NCBI RefSeq assembly: GCF_000765825.2
Contig: NZ_JRPE02000002.1
Location: forward strand, 62,001-126,000
DNA from: Helicobacter magdeburgensis
Lineage (GTDB): Bacteria; Campylobacterota; Campylobacteria; Campylobacterales; Helicobacteraceae
Reading direction: 5' to 3'
Length of the DNA stretch: 64,000 nt
Shown: piece by piece, positions 52,183 through 62,107 of the stretch
Numbering within the stretch: position 1 is the stretch's first letter
Layout of the letters: each line of letters opens with the position of its first letter
The notes under the pieces: model-generated
The model's input: only the letters and a program-made list of their open reading frames with translations
Told to the model about the DNA's origin: nothing
Databases searched by the model: none
Program-made: the position numbers and the translations under genes

Positions 52183-53025
52183 CTACCACAGCCGCAATTC
52201 TGTATTTGTCTTTTTATATAGACTATCACCCTTTCCATCAAGGTCATATTCCACCGCAAAGCCATATTTTATATCCGTAACACCTGATTTTTTAATGCGG
52301 ATATTCTCATAAGTATCTGTTGGAATCTTCAAGCTCCCCACAGACGCATTTGAACGCGGTGGAATCTTTTTACTCACTTCCGCTTCGCTGATTAAATCTC
52401 CATTGATATACAATGCAATGTAATTAATAGTAGCAAACTTATCGCTTGTATTGTTAATGCTGATATTCACACTTCCTTGCCCAAGATTAAATGAAGAAGC
52501 ATTAAGCGTAATATCAGAGTTTTTAATACTCACAGCAGGCAGAGAGCGAGTAGCTAAAATATAACGCGCAGGTGTATCGCCCTTGTGATTTTCCGCATAC
52601 ATATCCGCACCATTAGAAAGCAAAAGGCTTATCATTTCAGGATTCTTTTTCATCACTGCATAATGCAGGGGCGTATTCCCCAAATGCTCATCGGCAACTT
52701 TGACTTTAGCCCCCTTACTAATCAATGCTTTAGCAAATTTGAGATTATTCAAAGCCACAACCTTAAGCAATGGTGTCTCGCCGTGAGAGACTGCATTGAC
52801 ATCAGCTCCGCGTTCAATCAAAAGATATAAAATCTCTAGATTCCCTTTCCTTGCCGCATCATAAAGCGGTGTGCTTCCACGCAGTCTAGCTTCAACATCA
52901 GCCCCAAGATTTATGCCCTTACGCACTTCTGTGTAGTCATTGCTAAAAAGCAAATAGTTGTATCTGTCATTTGCCCCATAGCTTAGACTTACAATAATGG
53001 CTAATATTACTAAGTAGATTCTCAT
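52183..53025 (-). CDS. Exported ankyrin-repeat protein
   Basis: 280 residues with a signal peptide. Four ankyrin repeats between about residues 50 and 155 (GSTPLYDAARKGNLEILYLLIERGADVN, GETPLLKVVALNNL, NTPLHYAVMKKNPEMISLLLSNGAD, GDTPARYIL), then a beta-rich tail. Function unknown; a periplasmic binding role is likely. Confidence 0.8.
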   Translation of the reverse strand: MRIYLVILAIIVSLSYGANDRYNYLLFSNDYTEVRKGINLGADVEARLRGSTPLYDAARKGNLEILYLLIERGADVNAVSHGETPLLKVVALNNLKFAKALISKGAKVKVADEHLGNTPLHYAVMKKNPEMISLLLSNGADMYAENHKGDTPARYILATRSLPAVSIKNSDITLNASSFNLGQGSVNISINNTSDKFATINYIALYINGDLISEAEVSKKIPPRSNASVGSLKIPTDTYENIRIKKSGVTDIKYGFAVEYDLDGKGDSLYKKTNTELRLW

Positions 53026-53062
53026 TTTTGCTCCTTTTATTTTCTCTCTATTTATCTCAAGC

Positions 53063-53557
53063 TTATCCCGCAGGATTCAAATGCTTTTTACTTAAAACTT
53101 TAATCTTTTGATAGATAGAATCAAAATCCATTCCATAAGTGCGAGTGTCAGCTATACTTGTAATAAAATTTGTATCGCCTACATATCGTGGCACAAAGTG
53201 TATATGTAAATGCTCTGGGATTCCAGCTCCACCTGCTTTTTTGATATTTATCCCCATATTTACCCCTTGTGCGCCATACTCATACAGCACAGACATCGCC
53301 TTATGTGAAAGTGTGTGTAGATGAAGCCACACTTCAAGGGGTAATTTCTCTGGGGAATCGCAATGGGACAAAGGCAAAAGCATAAAATGCCCGGGTGTGT
53401 AGGGGTAAAGATTCATAACACCAAAGACAAAATCATCACGATAGATTACACGATTTTTCTCATCATCTTGCGGATTATTGGCAATATGGCAAAACACGCA
53501 CCCCTCAATGCAAGAGCCAAAATATTCACTCCTCCAAGGTGCGTAGATTCTATCCAT
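53063..53557 (-). CDS. HIT-family hydrolase
   Basis: 164 residues. Cys zinc pair CVFCHIA, histidine triad HLHIHFVPRY, plus TPGHFMLLPLSHCDSP. Splits nucleotide-phosphoramidate or dinucleotide bonds. Near murF as in H. pylori HP0741. Confidence 0.9.
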   Translation of the reverse strand: MDRIYAPWRSEYFGSCIEGCVFCHIANNPQDDEKNRVIYRDDFVFGVMNLYPYTPGHFMLLPLSHCDSPEKLPLEVWLHLHTLSHKAMSVLYEYGAQGVNMGINIKKAGGAGIPEHLHIHFVPRYVGDTNFITSIADTRTYGMDFDSIYQKIKVLSKKHLNPAG

Positions 53558-53601
53558 TCTTTACCCCTTATATACAGAATCTTGCAAAATCTTACAGAAT
53601 C

Positions 53602-55080
53602 TCAAATATAGCTTGGTGCGTCATTACTAAACAGCACCAAATCGTGCGGTTGAGAGCAGGATTTGAGCATATCTTCAAGCATAGACTTATCTTTAATAAT
53701 AATTTTTTGCGTGTTATGAATATTATCAGCAAGTGTCCTAGCATTCAACTCTCCCGTGATAATCGCAATATCAAAGACTTCATCAATAGCTTTTGCAAGT
53801 TCAATATTTGCCTCCTTTGTGGATTCCACAATGCCGGGTGTTACGATGATCTTGCGTCCTTCATAGAGTGAAGAAAGCCTTATAGCTTCCTTCATACCCT
53901 TAAGATTCCCATTAAACCCATCATCAATAATAAGCTTTTGATTTGTTTGAATCTTATTTAACCTATGCGGGATTGGCTCAATCCTTTTTACCGCTTTTTG
54001 AATCTCCTCCACCCTAAGCCCAAGCTCAACCCCCATATAAATCGCCGCACTTAGATTCACAACATTAAACTGCCCCAGCACCATTGTGTCAAAGCGATGC
54101 CATTCATTTTTAATGAATAGCTCAAAGCTTGTGCCTTCAAGGTTTGCCTCTACATTTCGCACATTTTCAGGAAAATATGTGATTTTTTTAGCAAGGGCAT
54201 TATCAAGATTCTGCGGTTTTAGATTATCTTTAAATACAAAAGCTTTTTTGAGCCTTTTGCTTTGCAATAGCTCAAATTTCGTCTCAACAATATTTTCTAA
54301 ACTTTTAAAATACTCTAAATGCTGTTCGCCTACTTCACCAATCACAGCATAATGCGGATTAATAAACTCACTAATCAAAGCAATATCACCTTTTAAACGC
54401 GCCCCAGCTTCTGCGATGTAAATCTCTGTGGTGTAATCAAGGTTATTATTAATATCAGCCACAATGCCCGTATGCGTATTAACACTTCTAGGCGTGGCAT
54501 ACACACGATACTTTTCTTTTAGAATCTGCGTGAGAAAGTTTTTCATACTCGTTTTGCCGTAGCTCCCTGTTACGCCGATGATAATAAGACGCGACATAAT
54601 ATCAAGCTTCTCTTTAGCAAGGACGATATAGCGATTAAGCAAGACATTTTCATATATTTTTGAAATCACACTCGCAAAAATAAGTGGCATTAAATCAAGC
54701 AATCCACTCTCAATATCAAGCATATAGCACAAAGATTCATTTAAAGCCATAAAGATAAAAAAGATCACAAAAAATTTCACAACACGAGGGGTGAAATTAA
54801 GTCTTTTATCAAGCTTTATAGCCCAAATTACAAGAGCGATAAAATACACCAAGCTCAAACTCACAAGGATATAATCACCCCAAGGGCTAGGCACAAAAAA
54901 TCCGCCAACATAAACAACTAAGGGAAGAATAAAATAATACAAATGCCAAGAGCGTTTATGGTGCATAAACAGCACTCTTTTAAAACTATAATTATACCAC
55001 TGCAAATTCGTCATTCCATAATATGCTAGGCATAGTGCAAATGCCCATTGTGCTATTGTATCAATGATTTGCATATCCAT
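53602..55080 (-). CDS. murF: UDP-MurNAc-pentapeptide synthetase with an N-terminal membrane domain
   Basis: 492 residues. The first 150 form several membrane helices, unusual for MurF outside this group. ATP site GVTGSYGKTSMKNFLTQIL, NTHTG and IDDGFNGNLKGMK follow, with a Mur C-terminal domain. Adds D-Ala-D-Ala to the muropeptide. In the ddl-murF block. Confidence 0.9.
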   Translation of the reverse strand: MDMQIIDTIAQWAFALCLAYYGMTNLQWYNYSFKRVLFMHHKRSWHLYYFILPLVVYVGGFFVPSPWGDYILVSLSLVYFIALVIWAIKLDKRLNFTPRVVKFFVIFFIFMALNESLCYMLDIESGLLDLMPLIFASVISKIYENVLLNRYIVLAKEKLDIMSRLIIIGVTGSYGKTSMKNFLTQILKEKYRVYATPRSVNTHTGIVADINNNLDYTTEIYIAEAGARLKGDIALISEFINPHYAVIGEVGEQHLEYFKSLENIVETKFELLQSKRLKKAFVFKDNLKPQNLDNALAKKITYFPENVRNVEANLEGTSFELFIKNEWHRFDTMVLGQFNVVNLSAAIYMGVELGLRVEEIQKAVKRIEPIPHRLNKIQTNQKLIIDDGFNGNLKGMKEAIRLSSLYEGRKIIVTPGIVESTKEANIELAKAIDEVFDIAIITGELNARTLADNIHNTQKIIIKDKSMLEDMLKSCSQPHDLVLFSNDAPSYI

Positions 55081-55090
55081 TATTTTCTCC

Positions 55091-55378
55091 TTATCTTAGA
55101 ATCTCAAAACTATCAAATTCTGCTTTAGCAACATCACTTACTTCTATATGCGACACTTCACTTTTAATCGTGCCAACACTCAAAATCTCATAGAGTTTTT
55201 GTAAATCTTCCTTGCTTCCTTGTGCGACAACACGCACACTGCCATCGCTAAGGTTACACACATAGCCACTTATTTTCATCTCTTCTTCATTAATTACATC
55301 AACCTTTGCCTTCACAAAACGGCGGAATCCCACGCCCTGCACCTTGCCAAAAACTAAAAACTGCCTACTTTGTTTCAC
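55091..55378 (-). CDS. acyP: Acylphosphatase
   Basis: 95 residues with the family motif FGKVQGVGFRRFVKAK and NLSDGSVRVVAQG. Hydrolyses acyl phosphates. Overlaps the upstream hydrolase gene by 14 bases. Confidence 0.92.
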   Translation of the reverse strand: MKQSRQFLVFGKVQGVGFRRFVKAKVDVINEEEMKISGYVCNLSDGSVRVVAQGSKEDLQKLYEILSVGTIKSEVSHIEVSDVAKAEFDSFEILR

Positions 55379-56129
55379 ACTTGCTCCTATATAATCGCTC
55401 TACTTCCAAGCCTTGCTTTAAAAAAAAGTAGTGATCACCTTGCATTGGAAAAAATCTACCTTGCTTTATTAAACCTGCGATTTTCTCTCCACAAAAAAGC
55501 GGTGTAGCCTTATCAGATTCTCCCCAAAAAATACTCGCTACTCCACCATATGAGCTAAACTCCCCTGAAAAATCCTCATCAACGACATTTTTAAAAGTTT
55601 GATACATTCCTTCATTCATCGCACTTACATCGCTTGAGCGGAATACCTTGCCTATACTCCTAAGCCCTAGTTTTCCCATTATCTTAGTTAAAGCGATTTT
55701 AAAACGCACTTTCAAAGGCTTTGGCACGATGATTCCAGCAGATGAGAGTAAAATCATCTCTTTTGGCTGACACAAAGTCGCTACCTTACCCCCAAAGCTA
55801 TGCCCTACAATCACGCATTCACTCGCTTCTATTTTAGCCACTTCCCACATAAACTTCCGTATTATATTGGCATAATCCTGCGTATGTAAAGGCTTCTCAT
55901 TAGGGCTATTGCCAAAGCCGGGCATATCTACATAAATATGACAAAACTCCCTAAAACACTTGCCAAAGGCGATTTTCATCAAATCCTTGTTGCTCCCCCA
56001 GCCGTGTAAAAATAGCATAATAGGCGGTGAATCTTGAGATTCTAAAGATTGAGATTCCAAATCCGGCTTTAGAATCTCATAACTTATATCAAAGATATTC
56101 CCTTGATACTCTATCCGCCTTTGTGCCAT
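55365..56129 (-). CDS. Alpha/beta hydrolase
   Basis: 254 residues. Nucleophile elbow GHSFGGKVATL, oxyanion region LFLHGWGSNKD, and catalytic His near QGDHYFFL. HP0739-like; the substrate is unknown. Between ddl and acyP. Confidence 0.85.
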   Translation of the reverse strand: MAQRRIEYQGNIFDISYEILKPDLESQSLESQDSPPIMLFLHGWGSNKDLMKIAFGKCFREFCHIYVDMPGFGNSPNEKPLHTQDYANIIRKFMWEVAKIEASECVIVGHSFGGKVATLCQPKEMILLSSAGIIVPKPLKVRFKIALTKIMGKLGLRSIGKVFRSSDVSAMNEGMYQTFKNVVDEDFSGEFSSYGGVASIFWGESDKATPLFCGEKIAGLIKQGRFFPMQGDHYFFLKQGLEVERLYRSKCETK

Positions 56130-56132
56130 AGA

Positions 56133-57170
56133 TTACTTTCCTTTTGCGTGATGAATGCGTTCAATATATTTATAGCTTACCTTGATAGAATGTTTTTTTG
56201 GCAAATTATGAGCTAAAGATTCAAGCACCAATGCAAAATCTTCAAATAAATAATTCGCCATAGACCCAGGAATAGGATTAATCTCATTCAAATACACTTC
56301 ATTATCAATCACAAAAAAATCGCAACGGATCAACGCTCCCTCAAAAGCATTTTCATAAAGTTTGGCAAAATTTTGCTGAATCTGCTTTTCAAGCTCTTGG
56401 CTAATATCAGCTTTCAAAACCTGTGCCGTGCGAGAAAAGTCCAAATATTTATTTTCAAAATCTAGCATTTCTTTTTTACTTGGCTCTTCTACAATAGAGA
56501 ATCTAAACTCATCACCTATCTTGCACCCAGCTAAGTTGTATTCTTTCACACCACTTTTAAAGCACTCCACCACAATGCTATCATCATACTCAAATGCTAA
56601 GTCTTTAGCATATTCTAGCTCATCTTCTTTATTTACCACGCTCACACCTATGGAGCTTCCAAGGCGAGATGGCTTTAAAATCAAAGGATAGGGCAAAGTG
56701 GGATTAGGGCTATTGCGAGTGAGAATCTCATAATCTAACACTTTCACACCCCTTGATTGTGTGTAAATCTTTGTCAAAGCCTTGTTGAAACTCATCACAC
56801 TAGATTCTATACGCGGACCAATAAAAGGAATATGATAAAAATCAAGCAACGCACTTATACTGCCATCTTCCCCATCTGCTCCGTGTATCAGGCTAATAAG
56901 CGTATTTGGGATAATCGCCTTGAAACCAAAAAGAGATTTTTTCACAAATGAACCCCTTTGCAAAAAAATCTCTGTGCATTTTTTATACTCCCCTGAACTA
57001 AAAGTTTTAGACTTCATTAGCGTTGCAGGGATAAGATAGAATCTATGCGAAGAATCTAAAAAAATAAAATTTGAAATTTTATCGCCCAGCACCTTTTTTA
57101 TCGCCACCGCACTTACAATGCTAATCTCGTGTTCAAAGCTCACACCGCCAAATATTACATCAAATTTCAT
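56133..57170 (-). CDS. ddl: D-alanine-D-alanine ligase
   Basis: 345 residues, ATP-grasp: GGVSFEHEISIVSA, HGADGEDGSI, LKPSRLGSSIGVS, CDFFVIDNEVYLNEINPIPGSM. Makes the dipeptide used by MurF. The order ddl, hydrolase, murF matches H. pylori. Confidence 0.94.
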   Translation of the reverse strand: MKFDVIFGGVSFEHEISIVSAVAIKKVLGDKISNFIFLDSSHRFYLIPATLMKSKTFSSGEYKKCTEIFLQRGSFVKKSLFGFKAIIPNTLISLIHGADGEDGSISALLDFYHIPFIGPRIESSVMSFNKALTKIYTQSRGVKVLDYEILTRNSPNPTLPYPLILKPSRLGSSIGVSVVNKEDELEYAKDLAFEYDDSIVVECFKSGVKEYNLAGCKIGDEFRFSIVEEPSKKEMLDFENKYLDFSRTAQVLKADISQELEKQIQQNFAKLYENAFEGALIRCDFFVIDNEVYLNEINPIPGSMANYLFEDFALVLESLAHNLPKKHSIKVSYKYIERIHHAKGK

Positions 57171-57172
57171 TT

Positions 57173-60010
57173 TTACTCCTTTTGTTTTTTTGCGTTTTTA
57201 TGTTTTTTATCGCGTTCTAATTCCAAGGCTAGATATTTACCCGTATAACTTCCGCTTTTTGAATGATTTTTGACAATCTGCTCCACAGAGCCACTATCCA
57301 CGACTTTTCCACCACTCGCTCCACCTTCTGGACCAATATCAAGGATATAATCCGCATTCTTAATCATATCCAAATTATGTTCAATAACAATAACAGAATT
57401 GCCCAAATCCACCAAATGATGCAGCACCTTTGTGAGCCTATCCACATCGGCAAAATGTAGTCCCGTGGTTGGTTCATCAAGCACATAGAGCGTCTTGCCT
57501 GTGTCCTTACGGCTAAGCTCTTTTGCAAGTTTTATCCTTTGAGCTTCCCCGCCACTTAAAGTGATGGCATTTTGCCCCAATGTAATATAGCCTAGCCCCA
57601 CATCTTGCAGGGTTTGCAAACGCGAAGCAATCTTTGGCACTTTAGCAAAAAAATCCAACGCAGATTCAACGCTCATACTTAGCACATCAGCAATATTCTT
57701 GCCCTTATAGGTAATCTCAAGCGTTTGGGGATTGTATTTCGCCCCTTGGCACATATCACATTTCACCATAATGTCTGGCAAAAAGTGCATTTCAATCTTA
57801 ATCTCCCCTTCCCCTTGGCATTTCTCACATCGCCCACCTTTGACATTAAAGCTAAATCGCCCTGCTCCATAGCCGCGAATCTTAGATTCTTTAACCTCAG
57901 CAAACAAAGAGCGTATATCGTCCATAAGATGCGTATAAGTGGCTGGATTGCTTCGTGGAGTGCGTCCAATAGGGCTTTGATCTAAATAAATGACTTTGTC
58001 CAAATGCTCTAAGCCCACAATCTCAACGCCATCGCATTTTTGCACCTTTTTAGCATTGTTTAAAAGCTCTTGAGCCACAGGCAGAAGCGTTTGTAAAATA
58101 AGAGAGCTTTTACCACTCCCACTCACCCCCGTTACGCATACAAACTGCGATAATGGAATCTTGGTGCTAAGCGAGTGAATATTATTAATGCTGACATTTT
58201 TGATACTAAGCCAATGTTTAATTGTGCGTTTATGCGGATACTCAATAATCCGCTCTCCTTTAACATACTCCGCTGTCAGCGTGTGAGATTCTAATAACGC
58301 CTTAACATCACCGCTAAAGACAACCTCCCCTCCACGCAGTCCCGCTTCTGGTCCAATATCTACAATATAATCTGCATTTAAAATCGTCTCTTTGTCGTGT
58401 TCTACCACAATAACACTATTGCCCTTTTCCTGCAAACTCCGCAAGGTTTTAATAAGCCGCAAGGTGTCTCGCTCGTGCAGTCCAATGCTAGGCTCATCAA
58501 GCACATACATCACGCCTGTAAGCCCACTGCCGATTTGACTAGCGATGCGAATGCGTTGAGATTCTCCACCGCTAATACTTCTTGCATCACGCCCCAAACT
58601 CAAATAGCCTAGCCCCACATCATAGAGAAAAAACAGCCTTTCTCTTATTTCTTTTAAAATAGGCTCTGCGATGAAGCTTTTTTGAGAATCTAGATAGGCA
58701 AAATGTGAGCTATCATTAAAAAACTCATACACCTTTTCAATAGGCAGACTGATAATATCCCCTATACCAAGCCCTGCAACTTTCACGCTTAAAGATTCAG
58801 GCTTCAAGCGATGTCCATTACATTTTTGACATACCTTTTCTGTTGTGTAATCGCCTAACTCTTTATCATCTTTAAACATATCATACGCAATTTGCAAAAT
58901 CCCCTTCCACGGACGCTTTAATTTACTTGAACGCCAAGTGATTTCCACTTCCTCTTCTCGCCCATAAAGGAGTATGCTTTGTTGTGTGCTACTTAGCTCT
59001 TCAAAACTTGAATCTGGATTAATCTTAGCACTCTTACACAGAGCATAAAAAAGCTCGGCATAATAGTTGCGATTAAAGCCAAAAATGATTTTTATCCCAC
59101 CCTTATTCAGCGGCTGAGATTTATCTAAAATCTTTTTAATATCAATAGCATATTTTGCTCCAAGCCCAGAGCAGTCTTCACACGCACCCTTTGGTGAGTT
59201 AAAGGAAAAACCAAGTGGCTCTAGCTCTTCAAAACTCACTTTACATTTAAAACACGCAAAATGCTCTGAATAATGCAAGATTTTTTTCTCACTCACAAGC
59301 TCTACTTCTATCTCGCCATAAGATTCTTTTAACGCCTTTTCCACACCTTGTGCGATACGCGCTCTATTCTCATCTGTATTGACCACTCTATCTATCACAA
59401 CCTTAATCGTATGCTTTTTATGCTTAGCAAGTTCAAATTCCTCATCAAGTCGCACCATCACACCATCTACCATTGCACGCACATAGCCCTTTTGACGCAA
59501 AGATTCTATTTTGTCAGCAAAACTACCCTTTTTCTCTTTCACAATGGGGGCTAAAAGTATGAGTTTTGAATCTTTAGGCAAAGAGAGAATCTGCTCAATA
59601 ATATCCGTTTGACTCATTTGCGAAATAGATTCACCACATAAATGACAATGCTGAATCCCAACCCTCGCATACAGCAAACGCAAATAGTCATAAATCTCTG
59701 TAATCGTGCCAACCGTGGAGCGTGGATTTTTGCTTGTGGTTTTTTGATCAATGGCAATAGCAGGGGTTAGCCCTTCAATCTTATCAACATTTGGCTTCCC
59801 CACCTTATCCAAAAACTGCCGTGCATAGCTTGAAAGCGATTCTATATATCGCCTTTGCCCTTCAGCATAGAGTGTGTCAAATGCTAGAGTTGATTTGCCA
59901 GAGCCTGAAAGTCCGGTAAAAACAACAAGCTGATTTTTAGGGATACTCAAATTGATGTTTTTAAGATTATTCTCCCTTGCCCCTGTGATGTGAATATAAT
60001 CATTTTTCAA
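57173..60010 (-). CDS. uvrA: Excinuclease ABC subunit A
   Basis: 945 residues, two ABC modules (FTGLSGSGKSTLAFDTLYAEGQRRY, GVSGSGKSSLI), two zinc modules (CFKC..CEDC, CEKC..CDMC), signature SGGESQRIRIA and LSGGEAQRIKLA. Recognises damaged DNA in repair. Confidence 0.96.
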   Translation of the reverse strand: MKNDYIHITGARENNLKNINLSIPKNQLVVFTGLSGSGKSTLAFDTLYAEGQRRYIESLSSYARQFLDKVGKPNVDKIEGLTPAIAIDQKTTSKNPRSTVGTITEIYDYLRLLYARVGIQHCHLCGESISQMSQTDIIEQILSLPKDSKLILLAPIVKEKKGSFADKIESLRQKGYVRAMVDGVMVRLDEEFELAKHKKHTIKVVIDRVVNTDENRARIAQGVEKALKESYGEIEVELVSEKKILHYSEHFACFKCKVSFEELEPLGFSFNSPKGACEDCSGLGAKYAIDIKKILDKSQPLNKGGIKIIFGFNRNYYAELFYALCKSAKINPDSSFEELSSTQQSILLYGREEEVEITWRSSKLKRPWKGILQIAYDMFKDDKELGDYTTEKVCQKCNGHRLKPESLSVKVAGLGIGDIISLPIEKVYEFFNDSSHFAYLDSQKSFIAEPILKEIRERLFFLYDVGLGYLSLGRDARSISGGESQRIRIASQIGSGLTGVMYVLDEPSIGLHERDTLRLIKTLRSLQEKGNSVIVVEHDKETILNADYIVDIGPEAGLRGGEVVFSGDVKALLESHTLTAEYVKGERIIEYPHKRTIKHWLSIKNVSINNIHSLSTKIPLSQFVCVTGVSGSGKSSLILQTLLPVAQELLNNAKKVQKCDGVEIVGLEHLDKVIYLDQSPIGRTPRSNPATYTHLMDDIRSLFAEVKESKIRGYGAGRFSFNVKGGRCEKCQGEGEIKIEMHFLPDIMVKCDMCQGAKYNPQTLEITYKGKNIADVLSMSVESALDFFAKVPKIASRLQTLQDVGLGYITLGQNAITLSGGEAQRIKLAKELSRKDTGKTLYVLDEPTTGLHFADVDRLTKVLHHLVDLGNSVIVIEHNLDMIKNADYILDIGPEGGASGGKVVDSGSVEQIVKNHSKSGSYTGKYLALELERDKKHKNAKKQKE

Positions 60011-60026
60011 AGATTATCCTTAGATT

Positions 60027-61607
60027 CTATACATTTACAATCTTTACACCAAGACACGCAGGAATTGCTTCAAGCTCATTAATTGCCTCATTTGGCACAT
60101 CTGAATCCACAAGAATAACCGCCATTGCCTCTTTATTTTGCCTAGCAAGGCGAAAATCGGCAATATTGACCTTATAATTCCCCAAAATACTTCCAACAAG
60201 CCCCACAACGCCCGGCACATCGGTATTTTTGAAAAATATCATCTTGCCCTTTGGCTCAATGTCAAACTGAAATTGGTTAATAGAAGTAATACGCAAATGC
60301 CTATCTTCAAATACCGCCCCGCTTAAGCTAATACTCTCATTTTGTGTGCTAAGCGTGATAGAAATGTGATTTTTATAAGTCTCACTTTGCTTTTTACAAA
60401 TTGTCTTTAGCTCAATACCCCGCTCTTTAGCCACAAATGGAGCATTGACATAGTTTATCTTATCGCCCAAACTTGCATTTAAAGCCCCCACAAGCCCAAA
60501 GGTTTGCAGTGAATCTGCATATTCACTTATCTCGCCTTGTGCCTCTATGGCAATGGAAGTAATCACGCCCTTATTTGCCTGCACGGCTAAGAATCCAAGC
60601 TTTTGCATAAGCTCAAGGTAGGGCTTTACCATTTTTGGCAGCTCATTTTCTTTAACCGGGAGATTGAGTGCATTTGGATAGCTTGAGCCTCTTGCCGCTT
60701 CAATGGCAGCTTGTGCGGCTTGAATGGCGATTTGCTCTTGGGATTCTAAAGTATTAGCCCCGATATGTGGCGTTACATACACATTTGGCAGATTAAGCAA
60801 AGCATTATCAATAGCCGGTTCTTTATCAAATACATCAATCCCAGCCCATTTAATCTTGCCAGATTCTAATCCCGCATACAAATCCTTCTCATTATACAGC
60901 CCACCCCTAGCGCAATTTATTAAAATCACGCCATCTTTCATTTTTTCAATTTGCTTAGAGGTAATCATATTTTTTGTTTCAGCATTTTTGGGTGTGTGGA
61001 TTGTGATAATATCACAGGAGAGAATCTCTTCAAAATTTGTCGTGTAATTGACACCTAAATCCGTAGCTTTTGATGGCAAAATATAAGGATCATACGCCAA
61101 CACCTCCATTTCAAAAGCCTTTGCCCTAATGCCTACGCGACTACCGATATTCCCAAAGCCGATGATTCCTAGCTTTTTACCCTTTAGCTCAATACCATAC
61201 CAATCTTCACGCTTCCATTTTCTTTCATTTTTAAGCTGCGTGTTTGCTCCGGGGAAGTTACGCACTGCATTAATCAAATGTGCCATTGTAAGTTCTACTG
61301 CTGCAATGGTATTTGCCGTAGGCACATTCATCACAACAATGCCCTTGCGTGAGCAGCCATCAATATCCACATTATCCACACCCACTCCAGCACGCACGAC
61401 TGCCCGTATCTGCCCAGAAGATTCTAAAAACTTCTCATCAACATCTGTTGAGCTTCGCGTAATCACAACATCAGCACTTGCTATTCTACCAAGTAACTCA
61501 TCTTTTGGAATAGAAGCGAGATTCTCCATTTCAACATCATTTTGAGCCAAAAGCAAATCAAGCCCACTTTGATGAATATGATCGCACACAATGATTTTAT
61601 ACTTCAT
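60027..61607 (-). CDS. serA: D-3-phosphoglycerate dehydrogenase
   Basis: 526 residues: NAD site GIIGFGNIGSRVGIRAKAF, catalytic HIGANTLESQEQIA, then an ASB domain and a C-terminal ACT domain (DVPGVVGLVGSILG). First step of serine synthesis. The neighbouring order matches H. pylori HP0397-HP0400. Confidence 0.95.
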   Translation of the reverse strand: MKYKIIVCDHIHQSGLDLLLAQNDVEMENLASIPKDELLGRIASADVVITRSSTDVDEKFLESSGQIRAVVRAGVGVDNVDIDGCSRKGIVVMNVPTANTIAAVELTMAHLINAVRNFPGANTQLKNERKWKREDWYGIELKGKKLGIIGFGNIGSRVGIRAKAFEMEVLAYDPYILPSKATDLGVNYTTNFEEILSCDIITIHTPKNAETKNMITSKQIEKMKDGVILINCARGGLYNEKDLYAGLESGKIKWAGIDVFDKEPAIDNALLNLPNVYVTPHIGANTLESQEQIAIQAAQAAIEAARGSSYPNALNLPVKENELPKMVKPYLELMQKLGFLAVQANKGVITSIAIEAQGEISEYADSLQTFGLVGALNASLGDKINYVNAPFVAKERGIELKTICKKQSETYKNHISITLSTQNESISLSGAVFEDRHLRITSINQFQFDIEPKGKMIFFKNTDVPGVVGLVGSILGNYKVNIADFRLARQNKEAMAVILVDSDVPNEAINELEAIPACLGVKIVNV

Positions 61608-61628
61608 AACACACTCCTTTTGTTTTGA

Positions 61629-62093
61629 TTACTGCACACTGAAACTAAGACGATAATATTTTAAATCCGTCAAAAGCTTTTCATACATAGCCTCATCTGT
61701 CAAAAATACCATAAGCTTAAGGTTATCTCCTGACTTATAATAGGCAGATTCTATATTGTTTTGTCGTAACACCTGCTTCACACAAGCAAACTTATACTCA
61801 TCTAAATCATTAATGCTAATTGAAGAAGGCATACCGCGTTTAGAATCTGCATCTGCAAAATCAAAGCGGACACTTAGCTCCGTAGCTGGATACGCATAAG
61901 GTAATTCATCACTATCAGTTAATGAGCCAAGCCAACTTTCATCTTGCTTTAGTTCATTTGTGTTAGTCTTTGGAAACTCAATAGGTTGAGCTTGGGGGTT
62001 TGGGGCGACAGAGATTTTATCAAAATACAACACACCATAAATCGCCCCACTCAAAACCGCTAAAAGCCCTGCAATAAATGCTAGCTTTTTCAT
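61629..62093 (-). CDS. Membrane-anchored protein, HP0398 homologue
   Basis: 154 residues, signal anchor (MKKLAFIAGLLAVLSGAIYGVLYF), linker, then a small alpha/beta domain. Found between serA and rpsA as in H. pylori. Function unknown. Confidence 0.75.
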   Translation of the reverse strand: MKKLAFIAGLLAVLSGAIYGVLYFDKISVAPNPQAQPIEFPKTNTNELKQDESWLGSLTDSDELPYAYPATELSVRFDFADADSKRGMPSSISINDLDEYKFACVKQVLRQNNIESAYYKSGDNLKLMVFLTDEAMYEKLLTDLKYYRLSFSVQ

Positions 62094-62107
62094 TGCCTAT
62101 TTATCTC

